Below, piece after piece: positions 33,458-46,031 of a stretch of 64,000 nucleotides of DNA. This DNA is from Macrolepiota albuminosa (taxonomy: Eukaryota; Basidiomycota; Agaricomycetes; Agaricales; Agaricaceae): the NCBI GenBank assembly GCA_027475525.1, contig JAMWFC010000114.1, positions 372,001-436,000 of the forward strand, written 5' to 3'. The position numbers were made by a program, and so were the translations under genes. Position 1 is the stretch's first letter. Each line of letters begins with the position of its first letter. Below the pieces are notes generated by a model that saw only the letters and a program-made list of their open reading frames with translations, was not told where the DNA came from and did not search any database.

Positions 33458-35088
33458 ATGTCTTCGTCGTTGTCCTCCATCCTCCGACGACCGCGATTGC
33501 TTATCGCGGTCTTCATTGTAACCATTGTGTTCCTCACTCTTTTCCCCTGGAACCATGGGTGGTCATCAGCTAAGAGCTTTGCCGAGTCTTGGTCACCGCA
33601 TGAAGACAAGAGACCTAACGGCGTGATTTTCATGCTTCTGCCCCCATCAAGAGTGCAACAAGCGACGTTGGCGCTAAAGAATGTGGAGGAACGATTCAAC
33701 CGCAGGCTCAAATACCCATATCTTCTGTTCATGGTAGAGGGAGAGTACGATGAGGTCACGGAGGTGCAGAAGGAAAGGATAGCTTATATCACTCAGGGTC
33801 GAGCGAAATTTGGTGAGTTCTTCTTGGTCGGTTGTTGGAACTGGTATTGAGGATATGTCAGCTGAGGTACCAAAATCTCAATGGGACACTCCAGAGTCTC
33901 TTGACAAGTCGCTCGTCGAGGCGTCAAGGGAAAAAATTGGGTACATTTTGAGTCTTTCGGGATGTACCGAAGTTGATACACGCCCAGGTTCTCTCAAGGA
34001 TATCGAGCGATGTGCAGATGGTACTCAGGTCAGTGATGACATATTTGATGAGCGCTTCATTTCCCTTCTCTTCTTGGAAAAATGTACTCTCACTGACTCC
34101 CGCATTTGGTCCAGGTTTCTTCTGGAAGCATCCAGCGTTCCAGCCATACGAGTGGTTATGGCGTCTCGACACGGATATCGAGTTTCACTGTGACATTGTG
34201 AGAAATAGGCTATTCCATTGTCCATTTAACTCTTTCTCATGTCAAATATCATAGCCATACGACCCTATCCAGCGTGTGATCGACAATAACGCGGTCTATG
34301 GTTCGTCAATGTTTATTTGTGGGATACGGTCTGTTGACGGACGCGACCTAAAGGCTTCGTTCAGGTAACATTTGATGCAGAGTGGGTTCAGCCGACGTTG
34401 GCCTCGAACGTGTCTACATTCATGGCCGGACATCACGGAGAGTTTCCACCTGATGCTAACATAGGCTTCGCATGGGGTGGTAGTGAAAATATTGCGAAGG
34501 CCATGCGTGGTGAAGCAGGAAATCAGGAGTGGACGGGCCGGTGTATGTATGTGAGTAAGACAAATGTCCGGCAACTTGGTTCGTTCATGTTCTCCCTTTC
34601 TCAGAACAACTTCGAAATCTCCCACCGAAGTATGTGGGATCATCCCCTTTACACACGTTTCTTTGAGTTCTTAGACCGAGCTGGCGGTAAGTCGATCCAG
34701 CAATACCCCTAGTCAGTCGTGACATAACGACTCTTCATGTTTAGGTTTCTTTTACGAGCGTTGGGGTGACTCCCCTGTCCATTCTTATGGGCTCGCGATG
34801 ACACTTCGTAAGGACCAAGCTTTTCAATTCAAAGACATGGGGTCTGTTACTGCCTTTGATGACCTGATTCGCCATTGTTAACATGTAATGTTTTCGTCAT
34901 AGTTATCAACACCAAGGTTGGGATTATGGTTGCCCTGCAAACTCTTCATTATGCACATGTGTAGAAGAAAAGAAGTTCGAGAACTTCAAAGATGAAGGCG
35001 AATTGTGAGTCATCTACTCTCTGTCACGCCCCACCTCTGTTCAGTCTTATTTATCAACTACTACTATCTTAGGTGGTTCAATGCCTAG
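33458..35088 (+). CDS. Glycosyltransferase family 15 alpha-1,2-mannosyltransferase (KRE2/MNT1/KTR type)
   Basis: ATG at 33458 begins a short basic tail, then a signal-anchor helix (LLIAVFIVTIVFLTLF) typical of type II Golgi enzymes. The lumenal domain starts NGVIFMLLPPSRVQQATLAL. Later exons give GFSQGYRAMCRWYS, FFWKHPAFQPYEWLWRLDTDIEF (a DxD-like acidic pair), the NNFEI segment, and FFYERWGDSPVHS, all GT15 landmarks. Splice sites are canonical; junctions are near 33810, 33948-34000, 34027-34115, 34198-34253, 34300-34364, 34551-34605, 34686-34743, 34886-34905 and 35005-35072. The product transfers mannose from GDP-mannose to O- or N-linked glycans in the Golgi. It ends at the exon WFNA-stop, at about 400 residues, within the family's range. 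Confidence 0.9.
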
Positions 35089-35382
35089 ACTATTGTATGG
35101 AGCTGTACGGCCAACCTAACCACCTATCGGCATCGTCTTGGAGTCTCATTGCCAATTGGTTACCCCCTAGACTTCGGTTGGACAATCTACACACATCAAT
35201 TTCCTGAGCATCATCTTTATACATATATGCTTGATTTTTCTCTTGCGGATGCACCGTATATACCATGTACAATAGTATACTTTACCGTTTCGTTGTCGGG
35301 ACCATCTTGAACGCATCAGTTGTTTTGCATTGTTTAGACTTCACCTTTCTTCAACTCTTCCTGCATCGTCATTATTGTTACC

Positions 35383-38202
35383 ATGCAAGATGGACGTGCC
35401 CCAAGGTAACGCTATAATCAACAAGACTTGACTGTTGAAATACTGAGGGTTTGTTGAAAGGATAAAAAACCGCGCACCAGCTGCGATTCAAGTAAGAAAC
35501 CTGGATCAGATTTTGGTACAATATCCTAATGATTAATCCTGTAGATCACAGCTGAGCAGCTGCTTCGAGAGGTCTGTATAGCGTACATATAGGTTAAGAA
35601 CTGTGTCAATGACTCCTTTCAGGCGCAAGAGCGACAAGAATCTCAATTTCGCGCGCCAAGACAACGGGTAGAGGATTTTGAAGAACTACATGAATATCGC
35701 GGTCGCAAACGGAAGGAGTTTGAGGAGCGGATCAGGCGGACAAGAGGAAGCATGTACGTTACTTCGTTACTCATCTCATTGGCTCAACTCAGGGGAAATA
35801 CAGAAAAGAATGGCTACAGTACGCCAACTGGGAGGTATGCCTCCTCATTTGAACGAGTCGTCATCCTCCATTCACATAAGCACAGGCTAGTCAAAATGAA
35901 TTTGCGCGCTCTCGATCAGTCTTCGAACGTGCGCTTGATGTCGACCCACGAAGTATTCAGCTCTGGCTGAGCTACACCGAAATGGAACTCAAATCACGAA
36001 ACGTCCAACATGCCCGGAACCTATTCGACCGCGCTGTCACACTCCTCCCACGAGTAGATCAGCTGTGGTACAAGTATGTCTTTCTTGAGGAACTCTTGCA
36101 GAACGTCCCCGGTGCTCGACAAGTATTTGAGCGGTGGATGCAGTGGGAGCCGGACGACAAGGCGTGGCAGGCGTATATCAAGCTGGAACAGCGGTACAAC
36201 GAACTCGACCGCGCGAGCACGATCTATGAGCGGTGGATTGCGGTTAGGCCAGAGCCGAGGGTGTGGGTGAAGTGGGGCAAGTTTGAAGAGGACAGAGGGA
36301 AGCTGGATAAGGCCCGCGAGGTGTTTCAGACTGCGCTTGAGTTTTTCGGAGACGATGAGGAGCAGATCGAGAAGGCGCAGGCCGTCTTTGGTGCGTTTGC
36401 GAAGATGGAGATGCGGTTGAAGGAGTATGAACGTGCAAGGGTCATTTACAAGGTATGTTGCACCAATACTTTCATCTCCTTCCTGATCTCACTTTTACCT
36501 TAGTTTGCCCTGTCGCGGATACCGCGTTCAAAATCAGCCGGACTATACGCATCATACACCAAGTTCGAAAAACAACACGGGACCCGTAACACGTTGGAGA
36601 ATACTGTTCTTGGAAAGCGGCGGATTCAGTATGAGGATGAGCTGTCCCAAGACGGGCGCAACTATGATGTATGGTTCGATTACTCACGTTTAGAAGAAGG
36701 GGCTCTCCGGGACCTTAGAGACGAAGGCGCTACACCAGAGGAAGAGGAAGCCGCGTTTGCTCGGGTACGGGAGGTTTACGAGCGCGCTGTCGCACAAGTA
36801 CCACCAGGCGGAGAAAAACGGCATTGGAGACGATATATCTTTTTATGGCTGAACTACGCACTTTTCGAGGAGATCGAAACCAAGGTGAGCATCTCTTATT
36901 CGTTCTACCTGTAGCAGTGTACTTAAAACATGAAATAGGATTACTCTCGTGCTCGGCAGATTTACCAGACTGCGGCCAAGCTCGTACCTCATAAGCAATT
37001 CACGTTCGCGAAGCTCTGGCTCATGTTTGCCAAGTTTGAGGTTAGGCGCCTCGAACTGGATTCTGCCAGGAAGATACTTGGGACAGCGATTGGCATGTGC
37101 CCCAAAGAGGCCCTGTTCAAGGGATATATCGAACTTGAGATTGAAGTGAGTTTTGTTAAATCTATAATTTCCCGTTATCATACTTGTTCTACAGCTCCGA
37201 GAATTCGACCGTGCTCGGAAGCTATACGAAAAATACATCGAAGTGCGCACCAGCCCTCCCGTCCGGTCTACTTGCCATGCTGATCTAATCCACAGTTCGA
37301 CGCTGCCAACTCGCCTGCTTGGATTAAATTCGCCGAACTCGAATCTCAGCTACAAGACTTCGAGCGTACCCGTGCCATCTTCGAACTCGGCATCTCCCAA
37401 CCGTCACTCTCCATGCCCGAGCTGCTTTGGAAAGCATATATCGACTTTGAAATCGAGGAAGGCGAGCGCGAAACGGCACGTTCGTTGTACGAACGTCTCG
37501 TCTCTGTCAGTGGACATGTCAAAGTCTGGATTGCATATGCACTGTTTGAAGGCGAGCCTATTCCTATTCCACGCGCGGAGAGGGAGGACGAAGACGACGA
37601 AGACGAGGAGGCAGAAGTGCGGACTGTCCCTGGTGATCCGGCTCGCGCAAGAGTGGTATTTGAACGAGGCTATAAGGATCTGAAGTCTAAGGGCCTCAAG
37701 AGCGAGGTGAGCATACCTATCTTCCCGGAGCGAATTGACTCTGAGATCATCTGTCATAGCGTGTCGCTCTGCTAAGTGTATGGAAGAATTTCGAGCAAAT
37801 GCACGGTACAGAGGCAGACGTGGCCAAGGTCGATGGTATGATGCCCGTCAGCACTAAACGCCGCCATGTCGATCCAGAGACGGGAGAGACTGTCGAAGGT
37901 TCGTTTAAATCTCCCTTCCATGCCACAGCTTGGCTTTTAACATCGTGCCCTTTTTCCTAGACTGGGATATCGTGTTCGCGGACGACGAGCGTGAGGCGAA
38001 CCCCACCTCATTCAAGTTCCTCAAAATGGCGCATGCATGGAAACAGTCACAGGCAGCCAAAGAACTTGGTATTGGTGGGGGCCCTGGTTCAACCGGTTCA
38101 AACGTTCTCTCCGGATTCACGGCTGCTTCCTCTACTAAGTCTCCAGATCAGGATGCTGATGCGTCGAGTGAAATGGCTAGTTCACATGGAGGTGATGAGT
38201 AA
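35383..38202 (+). CDS. CLF1: Pre-mRNA splicing factor Clf1 / crooked neck homologue
   Basis: Tiny 5' exons ([27 protein letters not shown]) splice onto [18 protein letters not shown] and [13 protein letters not shown], the signature N-terminus of Clf1/Syf3. The rest is a solenoid of HAT repeats, for example [38 protein letters not shown], and [19 protein letters not shown]. The product is about 740 residues, normal for fungal Clf1. It is a scaffold of the Prp19/NTC complex in the spliceosome and helps join U4/U6.U5 to the prespliceosome. About ten introns interrupt the gene, and all frames join. The C-terminus ends in a Gly/Ser-rich tail ([12 protein letters not shown]). An acidic loop ([11 protein letters not shown]) lies between late repeats. 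It is the best-conserved gene in the window. Confidence 0.95.
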
Positions 38203-38491
38203 GATCGATGATATATTTTGCCGTTGTGTTATCTTAACTTGTTCCGTATGATTGATCTGCTCCGAAAACAACTGACTCTCAAGTTGATTCGTGTGATTTA
38301 CTAACACATGGTTTTGATTCGTCCTCTCCACCCAGTTGGTAGACGCACCTTTTCATCGTTTTGTCCATTTGTATTTGATGATTTGATGAAGATGACTCGG
38401 AATTCGATATACAATCACAAAGTGATAGTAGATTTGACAAAATCTAAGAAGTATATTTCATATTCTAGGTGTGATAATTCTCTCTATCCAA

Positions 38492-40268
38492 TTAGTTCAG
38501 TTCTCGTTCGTACTTCGCCAACCTTGCCTTCAGATCTTTCACTTCGGCTTCAGCCATCAAAGCTTTGATCCTGTACTCCTCCCTCTCTTTCGCGTTAGTT
38601 TCCGTTCTCTCCATAGCCTTTTCCAGTCTCTCCATAGCCTGCCATGCCCTCGTCTCTGCCTTCTCTGCCCTGGCCTCAGCTCTCTCAACCCTGGCGACTG
38701 CTGCAGCTTCAGCTCCCTCAACCCTGGCGACTGCTGCAGCTTCAGCTCCCTCAACCCTGGCGGCTGCAACAGCTTCAACTCCCTCAACCCTGGCGGCTGC
38801 AGCAGCTTCAGCTCTCTCAACCCTGGTTACTGCCATAGCTTCAGCCCTTTCTACCTTGACTTCGGCTTTTTCCACAGCTTCTCGACCCAGCTTCCTTTCC
38901 TGTTCAACTGCAGCCTCAGCCCGCGTGACCCTATCTTTTTCATTCTGCAATGACTCCTCCAGCCGCTTCACATCCCTTTGCAATGACTCCTCCAGTCGCT
39001 TTGCATCCCTTTGCAGTGCGTCATTCAGAGCAAGTGACCTCGCCAGCTTCTCCCTCAGTTCTTGAGTTTCTTTCCAGGCGATCCCTTTTGAGAAAAATCG
39101 AGTATTAATTGATGATATAGGAGCAAAGCGAGAAACAAATCAACTCACCGGAACTGGCTAAAATTTCAGAACCATGCCAAGAAGGAGAACTTACACGGCG
39201 ACGATTATCACCTTGAAGACAGATGAAGATTAAAAAAAAAATAGTGACCGTGAGCGATGAGAGTAATACACATACTCTTGTCAGAGTGGCGACTGCTGCT
39301 CCGTTGTCCGGATGATTTCGACGATCTGCTGGATGGCCGCGCTTCGGCTCCAGAGGCTTTGGCAAGACCAGAATAACTGTTACTTTTGTTTGATTTTGTG
39401 GGCGAAGGAGTATTACCTACGACCAAACAAGATCAGAAAAGATATTTTCACGATTTTAGTTATAGAAATACAGACTCTGCTGAGAGAACAAAGGACTTCC
39501 AGGGACGGAGCGTGTGCTTTGCTCAGAGCCCTGTACAGAACCTGATGTGTCGGGCGCAGGAACTAAAGGGGGAAGATCAGCTTACCAAAGTCATTAGCAA
39601 TGACATTTGCGGACCTTGCCCGGGAACTATAACGGAGGTAAAGTCCATGTCTGCACTCCACAGCCCGACCGAGCTATCAGATGAAACATTGCTACCGTGG
39701 GGCAGCGGTTGCAGGGAACTATTGATAGAGGTGTTTTCGAAATCACTCCTAGCTGAAGAAATACTCAGGCTCGGGTTACCTACAAAAGAGTCATTCTTGT
39801 GTTACACGCCACAAAAGATGAAACCTTACTGGGGTTGCATTTACGGACTCACCAGCACCATGACCATGAGAGGCTTCGAGACACCGACTTGTCAACTTCT
39901 TATTAGAACTGAAATAGCTCCAACTTACTTAGCTCGGGTGACAATATCCTGTCTGCCCTGAATGGATCCAAACTCATGTCGACACTGCCCTGGAAGGAAG
40001 CTGATGAACCGTGAGCTGGCGAATGGTCCTCAGAAGAGTCGCTGGAGGCGTCATCAGGATTCTGGTCCTGAACAAAAGGCTGTCCCTCTGCATCACGTAA
40101 GGAGCTGCTGGTATTGCTAGAGGTATCCATGAGAACTGCAAGAGGCGAGCGACGACGAGGGTTATGAGGAAACCTGCGGACGTGGGGAATGACTCTCGAG
40201 GAGAAAAGATAAGGGGCTTTTATCTTGAGGATTGTGCGAGTTTGTGACATAGAACTCGTGGACACCAT
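38492..40268 (-). CDS. Hypothetical Ser-rich and coiled-coil protein
   Basis: The last exon (38492 to about 39085) encodes a long coiled coil, with LREKLARSLALNDALQ and RLEESLQ repeats followed by Ala/Glu/Arg repeats of about 11-12 residues (VARVEGAEAAA and variants). Upstream exons give a Ser/Lys-rich part (SPTKSNKSNSYSGLAK) and an acidic Ser-rich N-terminus (MDTSSNTSSSLRDAEG). The start is ATG at 40268, or 40128 if the shorter form is used. Several introns, such as GTAAGT near 39930, are plausible but not all are certain. The heptad character suggests a filament-like or scaffold protein; no enzyme or DNA-binding motif is seen. Confidence 0.55.
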
Positions 40269-42261
40269 GTTATCTTTATCGATGGTCTCGCAGAATAAGT
40301 CCCTGAATCGCGCTCATAGGTGGCACTGGTTCAACGCGTGGTTTTGACACTTTTGACATCACGTGCATGAGCAACACGCGCTGTCACAATCCATGCTCTT
40401 GTGACATCAGATTACCCCATCAGTCTCTCTCCATTTCAATAGCAGGATTATTATTGCTGGATCCGAAGTGGCCAATCTCTGCTGGACTCCCAACTTCCAA
40501 TTTTTTACCAGGTTTTTCCATTCCTTGATATCGCTTCTTAAGCCATCCCTTGGCACTCGGTACTGAACGCTGAAAGTTTTTAAACCCATACGGGGCGCAG
40601 CACTTGATCTGGAACAAATGACGCTCTTCACTGTACAAGAATGAACGATACTGCTTCGTTCTTGACCTTGTACTATACGTCACCAGTCTCCTGCTAGATA
40701 CGACGGGTTATACAGAGAAACTCTTTCCTGGTCGGACCTTTGTCGGGACTTTGTCGTCGAGCTGATTGCACTATGACATCGTTTCAGGTAGATATGTATG
40801 ATTACATTTTACATCCTCAAAGATTTACAACGCTTTAGAATCAGAGCTGACTACGAACAACCACAGGAGCATAAGCACTTGCTTTAGAGTGCACCTTATT
40901 TGACATACGTCGAAAATGCCCATCATCGCTATCCGGAATCTTTCTCCTTGGTATTAAGTACAGTTGTTGAAGCTGACCACGTTGACCTCGACGAGCTGTC
41001 CGTTTCAGGGACTCGACTGATTGTATATTCAGGAAGAAGATTCTTTTCTTTTTGTTCTCACGTCTACACTGTATCCATGGAATCCCTTGTGAGATTCTGC
41101 ATCGTCGATTATATTCGTGAAAACCAGCCAATTCGCACGCTGCGCCTGTTCCACTGTCTCTCGTGAGCTATATTCCTTGTTCTGCATCAACATATTGTCC
41201 TGCCCTTCCTTGAAATGAGTCTTATCCAAGAAAAGTTCTTTCTTTTCTCCCCATGGACAGAAAATGGACATAAGTACACATATAAAATCAAATCCGACCG
41301 CGAATCTGGCTCTGCTCGTAACATATCACATTCCTGAAAGATCTTAACACGCTGATTGGATGGCAGTGTTCAGACATCCGTAATCTTTTCTCCGATGTTG
41401 AACCCTATCGACGAATGTGAGTGTGATTGTGAGCGACTTCGGTCGAGCCTGTGTTGCCGGGCTATCCGGTGGTCGACCCTTTAACCGGAGTACTCGGCCA
41501 CGAGGTGGGACCATAAACTGGCAGGCTCCGGCTCCTCGATGTAGTTCATTCCAGGTTGCCCAAGAATACTAACGCCAGCGATGTGATCTGTATACCTGTA
41601 TATGTTAAGAATGCCCACCGTTCTCCCCAGAATATTCGCCAAACACCAGATTTTTACGGGCCAGCGCGCATTCTAGGAGCTTCCCTCAGGATCCACGAGG
41701 ATTCCTGAAATGGTGTTAAATGACGAACGGTCAAAACGGCCAACCTTCTGGACACAGTGGGGTCTCCACAGAAGACATGCGTTCGGCTGCTACTTGAGCG
41801 GTTGCAAACAGGACCAAGTCAGTGGGCGCTGGAAACATAGACGAGACATTCCGACGTCAAAATCCTAGTCACTTGATGATTCACCCGTCAAAGGTGTGCT
41901 GATGCCCGTTCGCAGTATGATGGCACTAACATCGCAAAATTACATAGTATGAGAAGTATACCTGCCCTTTCTAGCCTTTCGCTGCCGGCGATAGCATTGT
42001 GCATCTCTTTGCTGGATTTAGGCATAGGGGGTTTGTTGCCATTTCGGTCAGGACTCCTTGAACCTGACGCCTTTTCAGCGCATGTCCCCACCACGATCCT
42101 CATATCGGCAATATGACAGCCAGCATTGGTGTCCCTGTTCTCGTGATTTTATATAGATCCAAGGCGTCGTACAACACAACACGGTCTACATGAGGAATTG
42201 AATTCATGCAAAACCTGCAAGTGACGGCATAGAAAGGTTCTTTTATCAACCTAGATAGTAT
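40269..42261. other. Gene-poor intergenic stretch
   Basis: Short frames on both strands (for example 40407-40683 and 40841-41131) show no domain, and their splice context is weak. Most of the stretch appears to be unique non-coding sequence. Confidence 0.5.
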
Positions 42262-43260
42262 CTATAGAAACGCCGGAACCCTACACCCTCCCGTCAGCCT
42301 AATCGTCTCCCCATTTACATAGGCACATTCTAATATCCACCGTACTGTCTTCGCAAACTCCGCTGGCATACCAAAGCGTTTGGGGTACAATAGTGCATTA
42401 TTACGCAACGGAGTGTGAACCTTGGTTGAAAGTATACCCATCAGTGGCGTTGTGAATGGGCCGGGTGCGATAGTGACAACACGAACGTGGTGCCGTGCTA
42501 GATCGCGTGCCATGGGAAGCGTCATAGAACGAACAGCGCCTTTTGAGGCGGCATAGGCCGTCTGCCCAGGTTGTCCTTCGAACTGAAAAATGGTGCGATT
42601 AGCAGAGTGTTAAGAAATGAAATGGAAAGAAAGGGTGGAAAACTCGACGTACAGCGGCTTCGCTTGCTACTAAGATGACAACGCCTCTTTCACCGTCGGA
42701 CGTCTCTTCAGGTTTGACGCGTACAAGATGCTCGAGCGCCAGGCGTGTCAAATTGAAAGCTCCCGTCAGGTTCGTACCCATCGTCAAATCCCACAAAGCC
42801 GTCCCATGCGGCTTTCCCTTCGCGTTGATCATCTGAGTCAATCATCCAACGCGTTAGTGGTGAGGCATTTTTCCTAAGCCTGAGGAGGAGATGAACGACG
42901 TACGAGTTCATTTCTCCCTAGTCCCGCACTGTTGATCACACCACCGAGCTCTGCACCCGTCACCTGCGTCCATTCAACAACAGATTTGACTGCATCTTCG
43001 ATCTGGGCGAGCTCACGGAGGTCCGCCTGCACATACATACATTTCGTGCTGGTTTGCAGGTCTGCTGGCAGCGGGGAGATATCCACCACGGCAACATACG
43101 CGTTTCCTTCGAGGAGATCCTGTACAGCCGCCAGACCAAGCCCAGATGACCTGCGAAACGCGAAAACTAAAGCGTCACAAATGCATTCCAGGGAAGAAAC
43201 CTGAGAGAGAACCAGTGCTTACCCGCCTGAGACGATGAATGTACGATTTTCGATCTTCAT
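42262..43260 (-). CDS. Short-chain dehydrogenase/reductase, copy 1
   Basis: ATG at 43260 (MKIENRTFIVSGG) runs into intron 1 and then SSGLG, giving the Rossmann nucleotide motif SGGSSGLG. DLRELAQIEDA follows the second beta strand. GGVINSAGLG matches the NNAG position, and after a later intron QTAYAASKGAVRS carries the catalytic YxxxK. The C-terminus has VRVVTIAPGPFTTPL and AYVNGETIRLTGG. At about 255 residues it has the size of classical SDRs and is closest in look to the type-2 3-hydroxyacyl-CoA dehydrogenase (HSD17B10-like) group. It likely oxidises a hydroxyacyl or alcohol substrate with NAD(H). A paralogue lies 0.8 kb away on the same strand. Confidence 0.9.
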
Positions 43261-44055
43261 TTACACTTACTGAGTATAGGTATGGTGACTGGGAGGATTG
43301 TTAAGACTTCAATTCTTCAAATCTGTGTAAAGGAACCACAAGATAACGTAAATGGCTTTGATTTGCCATGGATATCCAATGGAGCGCGTCTCATCAGGAA
43401 AGGTGTGTAGGTCCCAGCTCCAGCAAAAGGAGATACGACTGAACTTCGATATCTTCGATCGTTATGACACATGCACCGTGTATAACGGCGGTGCTAGGTG
43501 GTTACATAGGCGGGTTTTCGCCTCGATGAGGTCCCTAACGATGCGATCAAGTTCTACCGCTCGTGTACAGCCGATATTTCCACAAAAGGCAACGGTGTCG
43601 ACCACCTTTGTTGGCTGAGACGACTGAAACGCACACGGTACGTCATGAGGGCATCGCAAGAGTTTTACGTCCGATGATGAGTTCTCAAGATAAGATGAAA
43701 CACTTGGTTGTCAGCCCTTGATCGGATCCTCGACTGTGTCTGCTTAATATAGGGTAACCGCTTTGTATAGCTCCACAAGGACAGACGAAAACGAAGAGCC
43801 ATCGGAACTGGTTGATGGTTTGGGTTAGGATCAATGAGTCCGGTAAAATATCGTCGATTTTAATGTGGTGAATCTATGCCTTTATATGATACCATAATGT
43901 AACTATACTCCGCCATCCATGAATAATTCTATTGAACCAGCAGGCAGATTGTTTCATGTTTTGCTTCAAAAAGGGTTGTACATGGATAATCGCAAAAAAT
44001 ACTAGACAGATTGAGAAAAAAGTATGGCAAGGACAACATGTATTTACCTTAGATC
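43261..44055. other. Intergenic region between the tandem SDR genes
   Basis: No gene is seen. It holds the promoter of SDR copy 1 and the 3' flank of copy 2. Confidence 0.5.
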
Positions 44056-44947
44056 TTACAGCTTTGCTGGCAACCTGCCCGCCCCGCTAAGCCTGATTGT
44101 CTCACCATTGACATATGCACAATCTAATATCCACCTCACTGTCCTCGCAAACTCCGCAGGTTGGCCAAAGCGCTGGGGGTATAAAATACCGTCCTTCTCA
44201 AGGCTGCGCTTTGTTTTTGCGGGCATGCGTGCAGTCATACTGCTGGCAAAAACACCAGGAGCGATAGTAAGGACACGGACGGCGTGCCTGGCAAGGTCGC
44301 GTGCCATAGGAAGGGTCATGGAACGCAAGGCACCCTTAGAAGCAGCATAAGCGGTCTGGCCGGGTTGACCCTCGTACTATACGATATGCAACTTATAATC
44401 AGAGCATTCGGAACAGAAGAAAGAACGCACAGCGGCCGCACTAGAGACGAAAATCACCACCCCACGCTCGCCGTCTGGCGTGTCCTCAGGCTTGACGTCC
44501 ACAAGGTGTGGAAGCACCAGTCTTGTGAGGTTGAACGACCCAGTCAGGTTGACCGCAATAGCAAAATCCCATAGATCCAAATCATGCGGTTCATTCGATG
44601 CATTAATAATCTTCGCAGCCGTTCCTACACCTGCGCAGTTGATGACGCCTCCAAGAGGTGCGTGGGTTTCCTCGGCCCACTGGACAGTCGCGTCGACTGC
44701 TTCCTGAATCTGCTTTACGTCAGTGATGTCTGTCTGATAATACCGCGTGCATGAGGTGGAAAGAGGAGCCGACTCCGGTGGTGGAGACCTGTCGAGAATG
44801 GAGACGTGCGCGTTTGCGGCTAAGAGGTCGAGCACGGTGGCCAAACCCAGACCAGAAGAACTGCGAAGAGAAGTGAGAAGCTAAAAGTGTGTATGGAGGC
44901 GCCACTCACCCGCCAGAAACTATGAATGTACGATTGGCGATCTTCAT
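44056..44947 (-). CDS. Short-chain dehydrogenase/reductase, copy 2
   Basis: It has the same layout as copy 1: MKIANRTFIVSGG, intron, SSGLGLATVLDLLAANAHVSI, then GGVINCAGVGTAAKI, a splice at a TATAG acceptor, EGQPGQTAYAASKGALRS with YxxxK, and VRVLTIAPGVFASSM near the end. It is about 265 residues. The pair shares intron positions, so it arose by tandem duplication. Differences lie mainly in the substrate loop after APG. Confidence 0.9.
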
Positions 44948-45809
44948 TGAGGTTTACAGTGTGGGTCGTGTCTTGAGGACCTTTGTTGACATCATATGAT
45001 ATTCCATCTGATTTGACCCGGTCCGAATTGCCTCCGGTGGATTCGCCCTTGCATTTTGGGTCAAGTGTAGCAATCTCGACACCTCTTCAATTTACGCCAC
45101 ACACTTTGAAATCACAGAGAGTTGACATTACTTTGAAACAGCAAAAGGTGATGAAATTGAGCTTGAATGCTGGTGCATTATGTAATTCGTCCTGTTCTCG
45201 GGGACATCATGACCTTCGAAGGAACTTTCATTGACTCTAAGATTTGGATTGTCAGGTACCACGTCCACTCAGCCTTCCACTGAACATTGGGTTTCAGGCT
45301 ACCATCGCTCATACAAGGAGGGTAAGATTGTACATAGATGTTTCAACGAAAATACCTCTGGGCTGAAAGGTTCTATTGAAGTGCATGTACTATAGTTACT
45401 GCTCAGCTCAAGAATACATATTCCCACCCATGCTTTCACCCTCAAATGAGTCATGCTCCTGTCTTGCCTGAAGCAGCTTGGTCCCGAAGAATCGCGAAAA
45501 TGCTGGAGGCCATGGTATTTGCCTTGGCTTAGTTGAAAAATCGCTCATCGTCATTGACATGCATTCAGAGAAGTCTCGCAGCCAACATCGACCAAAAGAT
45601 ACTAACTACTAACTCATTTTCAGAATTTTACCAGACCGAGATAGAATTCTCCAAAAATGCTCTCGGATTTGCGCTACTATGTAACCCCTATCAATGACCC
45701 CCCACACACGCAATTAAGTATTTCTTTACCCTTTCCTTGATCTGCGTGACTGGTCCTATTCATGAATAGGGAAAGGAGGAAAAAAGAGGAAGCCAGGCAC
45801 GCTATCATA
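44948..45809. other. Gene-free stretch upstream of SDR copy 2
   Basis: Only short unconvincing frames are present. It contains the likely promoter of SDR copy 2 and the 3' flank of tRNA-Lys(TTT). Confidence 0.5.
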
Positions 45810-45906
45810 GCCCACCGCGAGGGTCGAACTCGCAGCCTTCAGATACACTCTGACGAATTCACACGCCTTAAAAGTCTGACGCTCTGGCCGATTGAGCTAG
45901 GCGGGC
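45810..45906 (-). tRNA. tRNA-Lys (anticodon TTT), with intron
   Basis: It shares the acceptor stem, D-arm and T-arm of the tRNA-Lys at 30804-30889, but the anticodon is TTT (loop CTTTTA-A in stem TCAGA/TCTGA). The intron after position 37 is longer, about 24 nt. Confidence 0.92.
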
Positions 45907-46031
45907 TATGAAAGCGTTTGAAGTCAAAGCCTTATAGGTTGAAAAGGTATAGCAACCGGTGGAGTTCTAGTTAATTATCTAATCATAAGTATATTAGCTT
46001 ACTATGGTCCTCACAGGGGAGGACTCAAGAC

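Noticed and set aside
40407..41131. Small minus ORFs as possible genes
   Set aside because: No domain, weak splice context and overlapping alternative frames.
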